Positions 11,197-21,923 of a stretch of 64,000 nucleotides of DNA are shown one piece after another. The position numbers were made by a program, and so were the translations under genes. The notes beneath the pieces were generated by a model that was given only the letters and a program-made list of their open reading frames with translations, had not been told where the DNA came from and searched no databases. Origin of the DNA: Shinisaurus crocodilurus (lineage: Eukaryota > Chordata > Lepidosauria > Squamata > Shinisauridae); the NCBI GenBank assembly GCA_021292165.1, contig JAHFWL010001019.1:62001-126000 (forward strand). The letters run 5' to 3'. How positions within the stretch are numbered: position 1 is the first letter of the stretch; the number at the start of each line of letters is the position of its first letter.

Positions 11197-11312
11197 GACC
11201 GGGGTGGGGAACCTGTGCCCCTCCAGATGTTGAGCTTGAACTCCCATCAGCTCCAGCCAGCACAGTCAGGATGCTGGCAGCTGCAGTCTAACAACATCTG
11301 GAAGGGCATAGG
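11197..11312. mobile_element. Palindromic MITE, adjacent copy
   Basis: ggggtggggaacctgtgccc and ctccagatgttg pair with caacatctgg and agggcataggt around ccagccagcacagtcagg. It is immediately adjacent to the previous MITE, so two members sit end to end. Confidence 0.65.
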
Positions 11313-11911
11313 TCCAAGATATAAATCTCTTCAAAGTGTGTAATGCTTCTCATTTATTTTAGTAGCAGGCAATTATAGTGGAAGTGTGCGTGTTTCTATC
11401 TCTTACTGAGATTAGCACAAACCATGCTCAAACCTGAGTGATCTCCCCCTTCTGCTAAATCTAGAAGTCCTACCCGGCTTCTCAGAAACAGCCCCAGCTT
11501 CTTTCGACATGGTCTCCCGACATCACGCTCCCCTCCAATATGTCTCCTACAGGGTGTCTAAAACGGCCCAAGCCATGGCTTGGGAAACCCCTTAAAAAGT
11601 GAGAGGGCTACTTTTAAGTCAGCCACTCACACGTGGAAGCTCCGCCACATGTATATGCACACATGCACTCATGTGTATCCATACACACCCCAGCAACAGA
11701 ATTGTGGAAACCCATGTGGCAAAGGATGCACATTCATCCAGTGGTGATGAAGGCTTTTGCCCATTTCAGATAGCAGCAAAGACAATCGAAGGCCAAGCCA
11801 AGAACTCCAGTTCAGCTTGCAGGAACATCCCTTATGGTGAGAGCACCAGTGTGGCATAGGCAGCAATTATAATACTTTTACACCCCATCCCCCACCTTAT
11901 TACGTGTTTGC

Positions 11912-11912
<1 letters not shown>
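11313..11912. other. No recognised feature
   Basis: Short ORFs only. The stretch ends at the ATT microsatellite that forms the tail of the L2-type element. Confidence 0.5.

Positions 11913-11966
<54 letters not shown>
11913..11966. repeat. (ATT)n microsatellite
   Basis: About eighteen uninterrupted ATT units. They directly follow the 3' end of the minus-strand L2-type LINE, so they probably grew from its tail. They generate a poly-Asn spurious ORF. Confidence 0.95.
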
Positions 11967-12350
11967 TACCATATTTGTATACTGCTCCACATCAAGCAGA
12001 TTCCCGAGTGGTGAACAATAAAAAGACAAAAGCAGATAAAAGAAACAAAAACAATACATTGAAAACAAACTCAAATTACATTGGTGGTTGGAGAGCAGAA
12101 AAGGCTTCCCGGAACAAGGAGGTCTTCAGCTGGTGCCAAAAGCAGCACAATGTTGGAGCCTGCCTGACCTCGAGGCAGGGAGTTCCACAGAAATGGAGCC
12201 GCCACACTGAAGGCTCTTCTCCTGGTGGACTCCAATTGGGCCAAAGGTCCATGAGGTACCACCAGGAGCATGCCATCTGATGACCTCAGCGACCAGGCAG
12301 GTTGGTATGGGAGGAGGCACTCTCTCAGGCAACCTGGTCCCAAGGTTGTT

Positions 12351-12755
12351 TCAGGCTTTGTACACAAGTACCAGAACCTTAAACCTGACCCGGTAGCAAA
12401 TAAGTAGCCAATGCAGTTCCTTCAGCAAAGGAGTTGCATGCTGAAAAGGGGCAGCTCCCGAAAAAAGCCGAGCTGCTGCATTCTGCACTAGCTCCAACTT
12501 CCAGAGCAGCCTTAAGGGCAGCCCCACATAGAGCGCATTACAGTAATCCAGTCTTGAGGTTACTAGCACCTGTATGACTGTGGCCAAGCTGTCCCTGTCC
12601 AGGAGAGGCCATAGCTGGAGAACCAATCGAAGATGGTAAAAGGCACTCTGAGCTGCCAGCGCTGCAGCCTCTTGGGACTCCAGAGACAATGATGGATCTA
12701 GAAGTACCCCCAGACTATAAGCCTGATCTTTCAAAGGGAGTGCAACCCCAATCAC
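12351..12755 (-). pseudogene. L2-type reverse transcriptase C-terminal region
   Basis: The 134-codon frame reads PLKDQAYSLGVLLDPSLSLE, then YHLRLVLQLWPLL, VTSRLDYCNALYVGLP and ELHWLLICYRVRFKVLVL. This is the connection or thumb region of L2-clade polymerases. The catalytic palm just upstream is deleted. Homologous pieces occur at 36336-36641 (plus) and 58505-58640 (plus). Confidence 0.8.
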
Positions 12756-13179
12756 TGTAACACAGTGCCTCCAATGCCCAACCTGCGGAGTCTATCCAGG
12801 TCGATGGTATCGAAGGCCAATGAGAAATCGAATAGAATTAACAGGGTCGCACTCCCACTATCCTTCACTCAATAAAGGTCATCCATCAGGACTGTTTCAG
12901 CCCCATAACCAGGTCGAAACCCAGACTGGAATGGGTCTAGATAATCAGTATCCTCCAAGAGTGCCTGCAATTACTTCGCCATGACCCTCTCAAGAACCTT
13001 CCCTAAGAAAGGGGTATTTGCAACTGGGTGATAGTTATCAAATATTGTTGCGTCCAGAGTGGTTTTTTTCAGGAGTGGTCGCGCTACTGCCTCCTTAAGG
13101 ACAGCAGGAACCACCCCTTCACATAGAGATGTGTTTACCACTCCCTGGACCCACCCAGTCAACCACCCCCGGCTAGCTT

Positions 13180-13429
13180 TTATAAGTCAGGAGGGGCAAG
13201 GATCAAGAGGGCACGTGGTCGGTTGCATTGCTGCAAGCACCTTGTCCACATCATCAGGCCGGAGCAACTGAAAATGATCCCACAAAACTGGGCAAATGGT
13301 GGCATCAGATACTTCGACTGGAGCTGCGCTAATGACAGTATCAAGTTCGGTGTGGAGATGAGCGATTTTGTCCTCAAAGTGCAACACAAAAAAAAACACA
13401 GCAGGACTTTGAGGGGACCAGGGCCCCAT
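13180..13429 (-). pseudogene. L2-type pol segment between endonuclease and reverse transcriptase
   Basis: Frames at 13429-13187 and 13389-13180 carry FEDKIAHLHTELD, CPVLWDHFQLLRPDDVDKVL and PTTCPLDPCPS. The same segment appears at 38380-38850 as FADKIDRIRSGI, WDWFQLLPSDEVDKVL and PTTCLLDPCPPWL. The conserved order shows these are one protein family. Frames are interrupted. Confidence 0.75.
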
Positions 13430-13690
13430 TCGCTGGGGATAGTGTTAACAACCCCGGACTACCCGAAAGAGTTCCGCCGCTGGACGGCTACTCGAGGATG
13501 CAATGGAGGTAGCAAAGTAATGCTTCTTTGCTGCCTGCACTGCCACACAGTAGGCACAATTATGCGCTCTAGAGCATGCTCGGTCATCTTCGCTTCGACT
13601 CTTACACCATTTGCACTCTAGCCGACATCCAACCTGTTTCATCGACTGCAGCTCCCCAGTATACCAAGGAGCAGAGCGGGCTCTACAGAG

Positions 13691-14071
13691 TCAGAGAGGA
13701 CACTTGGGAGCGATCAAGTCGATGGCCCTCCATATCTCATTGTTCCACAGTGAGACCAGGGCCTCAGCTTGATCACCAGCTCTATCCACTGGAAAATCCC
13801 CAAGAGCATTCAGAAATCCTTTGGATTCCATCAGTCTCCTGGGGCGGACCATCCAAAAGGGCCCCCCACCCCTGCATAAGGGAAGTAATGCCGTGAGTTC
13901 AAACATCACCAGGAAATGGTCTGACAATGGGGTTACTTGGACACCACCACCCCCAATTTCCAGACTACCCATCTTACAGCCTGGAGCAAAGACCAAGTCA
14001 ATGGTATGCCCCACTTCATGTGTTGGGCCGATGACAAACTGAGACAGCCACACGGATGTCATGGAGGCCAT
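13691..14071 (-). pseudogene. L2-type AP endonuclease, C-terminal part
   Basis: The frame reads VWLSQFVIGPTHEVGHTIDL, then VTPLSDHFLVMFEL. The SDHFLV block corresponds to the conserved SDH of APE-type endonucleases, whose His is catalytic. The N-terminal part, with VVLGDFN, lies across the SINE at about 14385-14405. A 38-kb relative reads VLTGPTHVAGQALDL. Confidence 0.75.
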
Positions 14072-14122
14072 GAAGTCCCAAGCCAGAGCTCCAGAAGCAA
14101 CCTCAGCATGGAAATGCTGAGG

Positions 14123-14370
14123 AGCCAGTGTGGCGTAGTGGTGAGAGTGTTGGACTGGGACTCGGGAGATCCGGGTTATAGTCCCCGCTCTGCCATGAAA
14201 CTCACTGGGTGACTTTGGGCCAGTTACTGACTCTCAGCCTAACCTACCTCACAGGATTGTTGTGAGGATAAAATGGAGGAGGAGGATTATGTAAGCCGCC
14301 TTGGATTCCTTGCAGGAAAAAAGACGGGGTATAAATATAATAAATATAATAAATAAATAAATAAATAAAA
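14123..14370 (+). mobile_element. tRNA-derived SINE inserted in the L2 endonuclease
   Basis: The head has a box-A-like tggcgtagtggtgag and a box-B-like ccgggttatagtcccc. The body has ctcactgggtgactttgggc and cctaacctacctcacagg; the tail is gccgccttggattccttgca followed by (AATA)n. The insertion falls inside the codons of the GDFNFHAEV stretch of the L2 endonuclease. An extra gctgagg precedes the head and makes an 11-bp hairpin with cctcagcat upstream. A clean target duplication is not visible. Confidence 0.9.
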
Positions 14371-15083
14371 TTAAAGTCACCCAGGACCACCATCCTGGGT
14401 TCCTCCAACACCACACACGAGACCACCTCTGCCAAACTGGTAAGAGAGGATGCTGAGCAGAAGGGTGGGCAGTACACCAGCAGCATCCCCAATCTGTCAT
14501 TAAGGCCCAACACCAAGTGCAACCCCTCAAGGCCCGTTCCAAGCTGGGGCAGCTTCCTGGCGATATAGAAGAAACGTCTGTGAATCACGGCAACTCCAAC
14601 ACCGTGGCCACCCAGCCTATATTGGTGCGGTACTGAGTACCCAGGTGGGCAGAGCTGAGTCAGGTCTGGTCCACCCAGCTCACATACCCAAGGCTATACA
14701 CGCCAGATCGGCCTTCTCATCCACGATTAAAACGTGAATGAGTGCGGTCTTATTGTGGACCGATCTGGCGTTAAATAGCAGCACCACAAGACAGGAGTGC
14801 TCAGTGGATGACCTACCAGATACGTGAGAGATAGGGGATGGGGTAGAAGGGGAACAGTGTTTAAACATCTGTAGCCCATTCTACTCTGATGTCCCAACAA
14901 CCCCTCCTGCCATATCTCCTTCTACCCCAAATCACTGGGATGGCGGCACCACCTCCACGGGTCCCTGTGTCAGGGTCCTCCCTGCACATCCCATCATAGA
15001 ATCATAGAATCATAGAAAAGTAGAGTTGGAAGGGGCCTACAAGGCCATCGAGTCCAACCCCCTGCTCAATGCAGGAATCCAGG

Positions 15084-16268
15084 TCAAAGCATCCCTGACA
15101 GATGGCCGTCCAGCTGCACCTTGAATGCCTCCAGAGTGAGAAAGCCCACCACCTCCCTAGGTAGTTGATTCCATTGTCTTATTGCTCTGACAGTCAGGAA
15201 ATTTTTCCTGATGTTTAGGTGGAATCTAGGTTCCTGTAACTTGAGCCCATTGTTCCGTGTCCTGCAAACTGGGATGATCGAGAAGAGATCCTGGCCCTCC
15301 TCTGTGGGACATCCCTTCAAGTACTGGAAGAGTGCGATCATATCTCCCCTCAGTCTCCTCTTCTGAAGGCTAAACAGGCCCAGGTCTTTCAGTCTCTCCT
15401 CATAGGGCCTTGTTTCCAGTCCCTTTATCATCCTTGTTGCCCGCCTCTGAACCCTCTCCAGTTTGTCTACGTCCTTCTGAAAGTGTGGTGCCCAGAATTG
15501 GACGCAATACTGAAGATGAGGCCTAACCAGTGCCGAGTAAAGGGGAATTATCACTTCACGTGATTTGGAAGCAATACTTCTATTAATGCAGCCCAAAATA
15601 GCATTTGCCTTCTTTGCAGCCACATCGCATTGCTGGCTCATATTCAGTTTGTGATCTACAACAATTCCAAGATCCTTCTCACTTGTGGTATTGTTGAGCC
15701 AAGTGTCCCCCATTCTGTAACTCTGCATTTGGTTTCCTTTCCCTAGGTGCAGCACTTGGCATTTATCCCTATTAAATTTCATTCTGTTATTTTCGGCCCA
15801 GCGCTCCAGCCTATCGAGATCTCCTTGAATTTTGTTTCTTTCTTCCAGAGTATTAGCTGTTCCACCCAACTTTGTGTCATCTGCAAATTTGATAAGCATT
15901 CCCTGTACCTCCTCATCCAAGTCATTAATAAAAATGTTGAAGAGCACTGGGCCCAGGACAGAGCCCTGTGGTACCCCGCTCGTTACCTCTCCCCAGTTTG
16001 AAAAGGTACCATTGATAAGCACTCTTTGAGTCCGATTCTGTAGCCAATTGTGGATCCACCTGATAGTTGTTCCATCTAGCCCACTTTTAGCTAGCTTGCT
16101 AATCAGGATATCATGAGGCACTTTGTCGAAAGCTTTGCTGAAGTCCAGATATATGATGTCCACAGCATTCCCACAGTCCACAAGGGAGGTTACCCGATCA
16201 AAAAATGAGATCAGATTAGTCTGGCAGGATTTGTTCTTGACAAATCCATGCTGGCTTCTAGTAATCAC
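15084..16268 (-). pseudogene. CR1 reverse transcriptase, 394-codon open frame
   Basis: The frame runs without interruption from MITRSQHGFVKNKSC to the natural C-terminus [16 protein letters not shown]. Palm motifs present are IIYLDFSKAFDKVPHDIL, GVPQGSVLGPVLFNIFIND and LIKFADDTKLGG. The C-terminal thumb reads [20 protein letters not shown]. The N-terminal finger region and the region downstream of the endonuclease are in another frame (16772-16338) separated by disrupted sequence near 16290-16340. The polymerase core is intact, but the whole second ORF is not. Confidence 0.88.
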
Positions 16269-16337
16269 TGCATTGTTTTCAAGGTGCTTGCAAACTGACT
16301 ATTATAATCTGCTCCAAAAATTTCCTAGGGATTGATG

Positions 16338-16772
16338 TCAGACTGACTGGCCTATAGTTCCCAGGTTCCTCCTTCTTGCCCTTTTTGAAGATGGGAACAA
16401 CATTTGCCCTCCTCCAGTCATCTGGCACTTCACCTGTCTTCCATTATTTCTCAAAGATAATAGTGGTTCTGAGGGTTCTTCTGCCAGTTCCTTTATTACT
16501 CTAGGATGCAGCTCATCAGGCCCTGGAGATTTAAACTCGTTCAGAGTAATCAGGTGCTCCTTGACCATTTGCCTATCAATCTCAAACTGCAATCCTGCCC
16601 CTTCAGTCTGCACTTCAGGTTTGCCAGGGGGGTCATAGACCCTCTTTTGGGAGAAGGCTGAGCCAAAGTAGGAATTGAACACTTCTGCCTTTTCTTTGTC
16701 TTCTGTTATCAATTTGCCATCCTCATTGCGTAGTTGAACCACCATTTCTTTCCTCTGTCTTTTACTGTGCAT
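16338..16772 (-). pseudogene. CR1 ORF2 linker and finger region
   Basis: The 144-codon frame reads MHSKRQRKEMVVQLRNEDGK, then KAEVFNSYFGSAFSQ and SPGPDELHPRVIKELAEE. Equivalent blocks are found at 30700-31046 and 56751-57043. It lies immediately upstream of the 15084-16268 frame and belongs to the same protein; a small deletion (SIF to L) and a frameshift separate them. Confidence 0.85.
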
Positions 16773-17261
16773 GTATCTGAAGAAAGCTTTCTTGTTGTTT
16801 TTAGCATCCCTCGCTAACCTTAGCTCATTCTCAGCTTTAGCCTTCCAGACACTATTCCTGCAGTTCTGTGCTACCTTCCTGCACTCTTCCCTTGTAGCCT
16901 GTCCTTCCTTCTACTTCCTATACGTGTCCTTTTTTGTTTTCAGATCATCTTTGAGTTTATTGTGAAGCCACATTGGCTTTTTCTGCCTTTTTTCCTTGTG
17001 GGAATTGTTTGCAATTGTGCCTTTAGAATTTCCTTCTTAAAAAACTCCCACCCATCCTGGGCTCCTTTTCTCATTAGAGTCGCTTGCCATGGGACCTTAC
17101 TTATCATTGTTCTGAGTTTATTAAAACTGGCTTTCCTAAAATCTACACCAACACTTATTGCACAATCTCAGTCCTCATTCACAACACAAACAAATCCACA
17201 GTCACTCAAAGTCTCGTGTACACTATTCATCATCCACTCATACACAATCAACTCAGCACAA

Positions 17262-17288
17262 TAACAACAACAACAACAACAACAACAA
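17262..17288. repeat. (CAA)n microsatellite
   Basis: About nine CAA/ACA units in a run. Confidence 0.9.
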
Positions 17289-17386
17289 AATATAAAAATA
17301 ATCAGGCAGCAACACAAGCAGACACACAGGCATCCAAAACAAAGAGGGAGCGGTGAAAAAAGAGAAAAGAGGTGCGCTCTCAGACC

Positions 17387-17523
17387 AACCTTTCCCAACC
17401 TGGTGCCCTCCAGATGTTTTGGACCACAACCCCCAACATTCCTGACCATTGGCCATGCTGGCTGGGGTTCATGGGAGATGGCCCAAAATATCTGGAGGGC
17501 AGCAGTTGGGGAAGGCTGCCCTA
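17387..17523. mobile_element. Palindromic MITE, well preserved
   Basis: aacctttcccaacctggtgc and cctccagatgttttgg on the left are mirrored by ccaaaatatctggagg and ttggggaaggctgccc on the right around ccatgctggctgggg. The arms span most of the element. It has no coding capacity. Confidence 0.75.
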
Positions 17524-18256
17524 GACAGCCTCCTCCTCTGAGGACCTGTACAGCTAGGCAAAGTCTGTGCTCTTCTTCCAATTTGCTCTCTCACATACTA
17601 GAACCAGATGGGATCAAGTTCAAAAGCTTCTCTTAGACAACAAAAAGAAATAGGTGAGAGGTGACCCAACTGGGAGCTAAGCATGAACAATTTGGATCAT
17701 AGCCTCAAGTCACCACCATGGAACCAATTTCCCAAGTGTGAAGTGGGCATAATGCAAAGAGGCCCAGACTAGAGAGGGCATCTCCTTCACCACACACACA
17801 TAAGGCCACCCACAGAAAAATAAAGGCATCCCTCAGGTCCCCCTTTTGATGCCAGACAAACTTCCAGTGCATAGATGTGGGATGGAGTGGAAGAGATTTC
17901 TCCCACCCACCAATGTTTCTGAAGTGGATTTACAGAGAGGATACACACATACTCCCCTCTAGAGATTTAAACCTGTAGTTTGCAGTGACTGTGTGTCCAA
18001 TCTGATATGTCTGTTCCAGTATTGTATGAACTCCTAGGATCCCTGCCCCACCCTCATGTACACTGCTTCAAGCTTCATAGAGCACATAAATGCACTGAAG
18101 GAAGAAACTCTTGGTGTAACATTTGAGCATATTTTTATTATTGTGTATCTCATTCAAATTTAGCACATGCAGACTTATAAACAGGGAGGAGCCAAGCAAC
18201 AGCTGGGCATAACGTGTACCATAACACGTCCAATGATTTAAAACGGGCATATCAAG
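17524..18256. other. No recognised feature
   Basis: Only short ORFs. No repeat family or exon recognised. Confidence 0.5.
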
Positions 18257-18258
18257 TA

Positions 18259-18515
18259 CAGTAATACCTTGGATTGCAAGTAACTTGGTTTGAGAGCGTT
18301 TTGCAAGACAAGCAAATTTTGAAATATTTATTTATTTATTTATTTTTTACTTGATATACAAGCAAGACGTCTTGCAATACAAGTACTGTAGTACGGCTTA
18401 AATTAAAAATCTCTGTACAAATTTTTTTGGGGGGGATTTCGTTTTGATATAAGAGTGTTTTGGATTACAAGCACGTTTCCGGAACGAATTATGCTCTCAA
18501 TCCAAGGCATGACTG
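18259..18515. mobile_element. pogo/Tigger-like MITE with TA duplication
   Basis: The ends cagtaataccttggattgca and, reversed, cagtcatgccttggattg are inverted repeats and are flanked on both sides by TA (18257-18258 and 18516-18517). The interior mirrors itself further (gagagcgttttgcaagac against attacaagcacgtttcc). CAGT ends and a TA target duplication are the hallmarks of the pogo group of Tc1/mariner transposons. It is 257 bp with no transposase. Confidence 0.75.
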
Positions 18516-19609
18516 TATAAAGTACCTTATAGTATTTCCATCCCCTCTCCTCCAAAGCTGTAAAAAAAAATTAATGTTTGGGTTCAAATTATGGTACATT
18601 TCCATAGTGATCACAGAATATGTTACCGATGACTTAAACATTTAGAGGGATCTATCCCCAAATCGATTGCTTTTTCAAGACTCCCAAAACATTACAAGGA
18701 ATACTTGAGACTCTTTCCAAATATGTATATGAGGCCCTCAGAACTGCTACAGGAAAAGGACAGCTTCTTCCAGAAATTTGTATGGTAAGCAAGTGAGTTA
18801 ATGAAAGACCAGTATTTTTCCAGAAATTTGGACAAGCAGATTTTTCCTATTGGGAAAAAAATTAAACAGCAGCCTGTGCTTTCCAACATCACTAGATTGA
18901 AACTTTGGCAATTCTACTCCCAAACATAATGAAATGACAACTAAAAGAAGTGAGGAAAACTTCAGACAAGCAGCTAATTACAAAATTGCTCAAATACTTG
19001 TCCAACTTGGCCTAAACTTGTCTGGGGAAAAAAATCTTGGCAACAAGATGACAATTGTGCAATTTCAAACACTTTAGCTTAGTTCAAGTGAGGGAGCCAG
19101 ACATCAAGATCAAGCTTATAACGGAAAGAAGAAGAGTGGCTGGTTAACATGATAACAACAATTCCCATTTATCCATCCACACAATATGAAAAGTTTCAGC
19201 ATCCCTGTGGTTGCATAATTAGAACCACCACATTGGTCACAGGGGAGTACAGAGCAGGTAATACTAACATTTGCAGAACTGAATGATTGAAAAATTATTG
19301 TATACAAAGGTATTATTTATTTAACCCTCAATTGCTTTGCTCTAGAAATAATGCAAATGCATGAGACCCTGAAGTGAATTGGCAGTAAGGTGAATGTAGA
19401 TCAGAGTAGAACTATTTTTTGTTGATTAAGCATAAAATTATGTGGCCAGGCTTGATATTAAGGTTCACAAGTAGTCCAAATTCTACAAAAAATAAACTAG
19501 CTACACAAAGAAGTGGTAGGGGATGGGGACTAGAACAGAACGTCGGCAATCCAAAGACTATGAAGTTTGATCAGAAACTATGGCAAGCTCATGGCCTGAG
19601 ACTATGGGG
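18516..19609. other. No recognised feature
   Basis: AT-rich sequence with short ORFs and no recognisable repeat. Confidence 0.5.
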
Positions 19610-19989
19610 CAGTTTGCACGGCACAACAGCACATCAAGGGTTAATTTACCCTCGAGGAGCCGCAGCACGTGCTGGGTGCCATTGTGAATGTGCAACCCCC
19701 GACCGGGGGTTGCCCCATCATGCGAACCCAGCTGGTGGGGGTTATTTTGAGGAATAAACAGCCTTCGCAGAACCCTACAACAGACTGGGGGTTTATGATT
19801 GGAAAAAGATCAATAAAACATTTTTTTTTAAAAACAGACTGGGGGTTGCACAAGGGTCGTTTAGTCCTCAAATGGCCCTGCTGGCCAGGTTCACAGAACA
19901 GGACGGCCCTAGGCGGGGGCTGCACATTCACAGTGGCGCCTCGAGGGCAAAATAACCCGACTGGCTGCCATGTCGTGTGAATCAGATCA
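19610..19989. mobile_element. Fold-back MITE with long imperfect inverted repeats
   Basis: cagtttgcacggcacaacag on the left corresponds to the reversed right end tgattcacacgacatggcag. Internally, gggttaatttaccctcgagg is mirrored by cctcgagggcaaaataaccc. An A/T-rich centre at about 19810-19840 breaks the palindrome. It is similar in plan to 25821-26110 and 26139-26428. Confidence 0.65.
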
Positions 19990-20152
19990 ATGTGTCAAAG
20001 AGGGCTTCGATTCGAGTGGTGACTAAGAAAAGTGCGATACAAAGGCAACAAAGGGCTCTTACGCCTTCCCTTCAGTGCCCTTCAGCTGCCATCCGAGGTT
20101 TCTTCTGGAAAGAATTCTAAACGTGCTAATGCCCAAAGATCCCAACTTAAAA

Positions 20153-20595
20153 ATCACTAACTTGGTTTGCATGTAATGAGAAGCCACTACAGGTGCATTT
20201 CCCCGCAGGGCTTTTCACTGCAGTGGGGGTGGGCATTCTGAATATCCAAGGTGTGGCGGGGGTACACCATAGCTTGTTGTTACATGTGCACCCAGCGAGG
20301 GCTGTTGGGGTAGCTTGTGGGATCCCGTGAGCAGCTGGTTGGCCACTGTGTGAACAGATTGCTGGACTAGATGGACCCTGGGTCTGATCCAGCAGGGTTC
20401 TTGTTATGTTCTTATATTTTAGGGGTGTGGGTGGCTTGTCAACCTCCCCAACAACCCACCCTCGCAAGGTGTGCAAGTAATGAGAAGCTACAGTTTGCCC
20501 CCGAATACTCAACATGGCAGCCACTGCGACGAGGAGTCCCATGGGGAAATGCACCCACAGTGGCTTCTCGTTATGTGGAACTGGGCCTGTGGGGG
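20153..20595. mobile_element. Fold-back MITE with an inserted LINE tail
   Basis: The left arm catgtaatgagaagccacta, followed by ggtgcatttcccc, is mirrored by ggggaaatgcaccc and cagtggcttctcgttatgtg on the right. A separate repeat at 20332-20418 sits between the arms. No transposase is present. Confidence 0.7.
20332..20418 (+). repeat. LINE/SINE tail, 'ggccactgtgtgaacag' family
   Basis: ctggttggccactgtgtgaa, then ctggactagatggaccctgg, then ctgatccagcagggttcttg and a final tatgttcttat. A second copy lies at 50437-50513. The form resembles the 3' end of an L3/CR1-like element, but the parent element is not determined. Confidence 0.6.
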
Positions 20596-21358
20596 GGGGG
20601 GGAGGAATGCAAGAGCCACGTTCTAATGGAGAGGTCCCCAACCTTTTTTGGCCCATGGCATATTTGCAAGGTTGAAATGGCTGTCATGGGGGGCTTGGCT
20701 AGACACAAAATAGCCATGGGGGACTTTGCTAGGGAAGGGACAAATATCTTGCCAAAGAAGCTGAGTACAAGGCAAAGACTGAGTCTGAGCCCCAAATGTC
20801 AAACCACATATTTGACCTTACATAGCACAATAAAATACTAATTTCACAGAAGGCAAACTGGTGAGGTGCAGAGGCGAGCAACTTGCTAGCACCCACCCAG
20901 GAGGAGCCCAGGACATTTTGCTCCCCCCGTGCCAGTCTTGCTCTCCCTCAGGATCATAATCTAAGACGTACATGCCCTTTCTCACCCAGGACCCAAAAAC
21001 TTTTAGGATAACCCTGCCAATCCTTCCTTTTCCACACATATGTGCACCGCAACCCCCATCCACACACATACAAGCATGCATCACACACACCTCCCTTTCC
21101 CTCCTCCCCTGTTCCCTGAGGGTCACTCCTCCACCATTCCTTGGCCTCCATGCACCTCAAGATCTCTCAGCTGCTCTCCCTGCCCCCCCCCCCCATTTGC
21201 TCTGTAGCCATCCCTTTTTCCTTGGTGCCCTCCACATAGCCCCTCCAGATAACTCCTTAGCCCTGCACGCACCCCCTACCAGGAAATGAAGATGGCGGGG
21301 GACTGGAGGCCAGTCCCTGGAGGCCTGGAGTGCTTCACTTTGCAGCACACCCAGCTGC
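20596..21358. other. No recognised feature
   Basis: G-run at 20591-20603 and C-run at 21183-21193; short ORFs only. Confidence 0.45.
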
Positions 21359-21383
21359 TGTGTGTGTGTGTGTACATATATGT

Positions 21384-21433
<50 letters not shown>
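21359..21433. repeat. (GT)n and (AC)n microsatellite
   Basis: A short GT run is followed by acatatatgtgtac and about twenty AC units, so the locus can fold on itself. Confidence 0.95.
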
Positions 21434-21436
<3 letters not shown>

Positions 21437-21923
21437 TCTGGTGTAAGACCAGAGTTAAGGCCATCTCATGTTGGCTCAGGCTCCACAAAGACAGGAAACT
21501 GGAAGCTGAGGCCGATGCCTTCACTGACGTGCCCCATGATCGGTGATGTTGTGCAATGTCCCAAACCGTGCTTGCTTACAACTTACCCTCCATGCACCCA
21601 CACTCTTCCTGGGTCCTTAAGGCCAAATCCAGATGGGGAGGATGGAATGCCCTGGATCAGCAAAGATGCCCTTATCTTGTCCCGGTTCTGTATTGCCCTA
21701 TGAAGCAGCTGAGCCTGACAGTTTGCTAGAGGGGGACTCCAGTGAGTTGGCCCAGGCCAGTTTGTTGCTTACAGCAGAAACTGGCAGGCTACGTTGAACC
21801 ATGAGAGGAAGACTCTTCCAGCAGGAAGGCCAGATGATTCATAAGGCTGTACAGGACCAGGACAGTGTGGGGCATCTTTGCTGACCAGGGAGAAGTGTGG
21901 TTTGACCAGAACTGCTCATGGTA
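21434..21923. other. No recognised feature
   Basis: Short ORFs only. Confidence 0.45.

Larger units (their letters stand above)
11967..14992 (-). mobile_element. Nearly full-length L2-type LINE
   Basis: From right to left the minus strand holds a 5' region, an AP endonuclease (from about 14868), a reverse transcriptase (about 13430-12351), a 3' UTR and an (ATT)n tail. The 3' end resembles that of the copy at 36330-37005. The endonuclease is split by a SINE at 14123-14370. The reverse transcriptase core is deleted between the LAFDTID block (about 12815) and the PLKDQAYSLGV block (about 12740), so the catalytic YADD motif is missing. Frames are broken in several places, so it is a dead element of about 3 kb. 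Confidence 0.8.
14993..17147 (-). mobile_element. CR1 LINE with complete 3' end
   Basis: The minus strand contains the terminal tcatagaatcatagaatcat repeat, the 3' UTR, the complete reverse transcriptase and the segment upstream to the LDFRKANFNKL region. The element is truncated in the region after the endonuclease at 17147. It lies directly beside the 5' end of the L2-type LINE. It is the best preserved CR1 polymerase in the window and so probably one of the younger insertions. Confidence 0.92.

Noticed and set aside
11832..12074. ORF with a poly-Asn run
   Set aside because: It is produced by translation of the (ATT)n microsatellite and flanking L2 3' UTR.
14123..14200. tRNA gene
   Set aside because: Box A/B-like sequences are present but no cloverleaf closes, and the same unit recurs with a LINE-like tail; it is a SINE. 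The same applies to 23631, 37517, 54922 and 35538.
21157..21703. ORFs rich in Cys-Val or Thr-His
   Set aside because: Translation of the (GT)n/(AC)n repeat in several frames.
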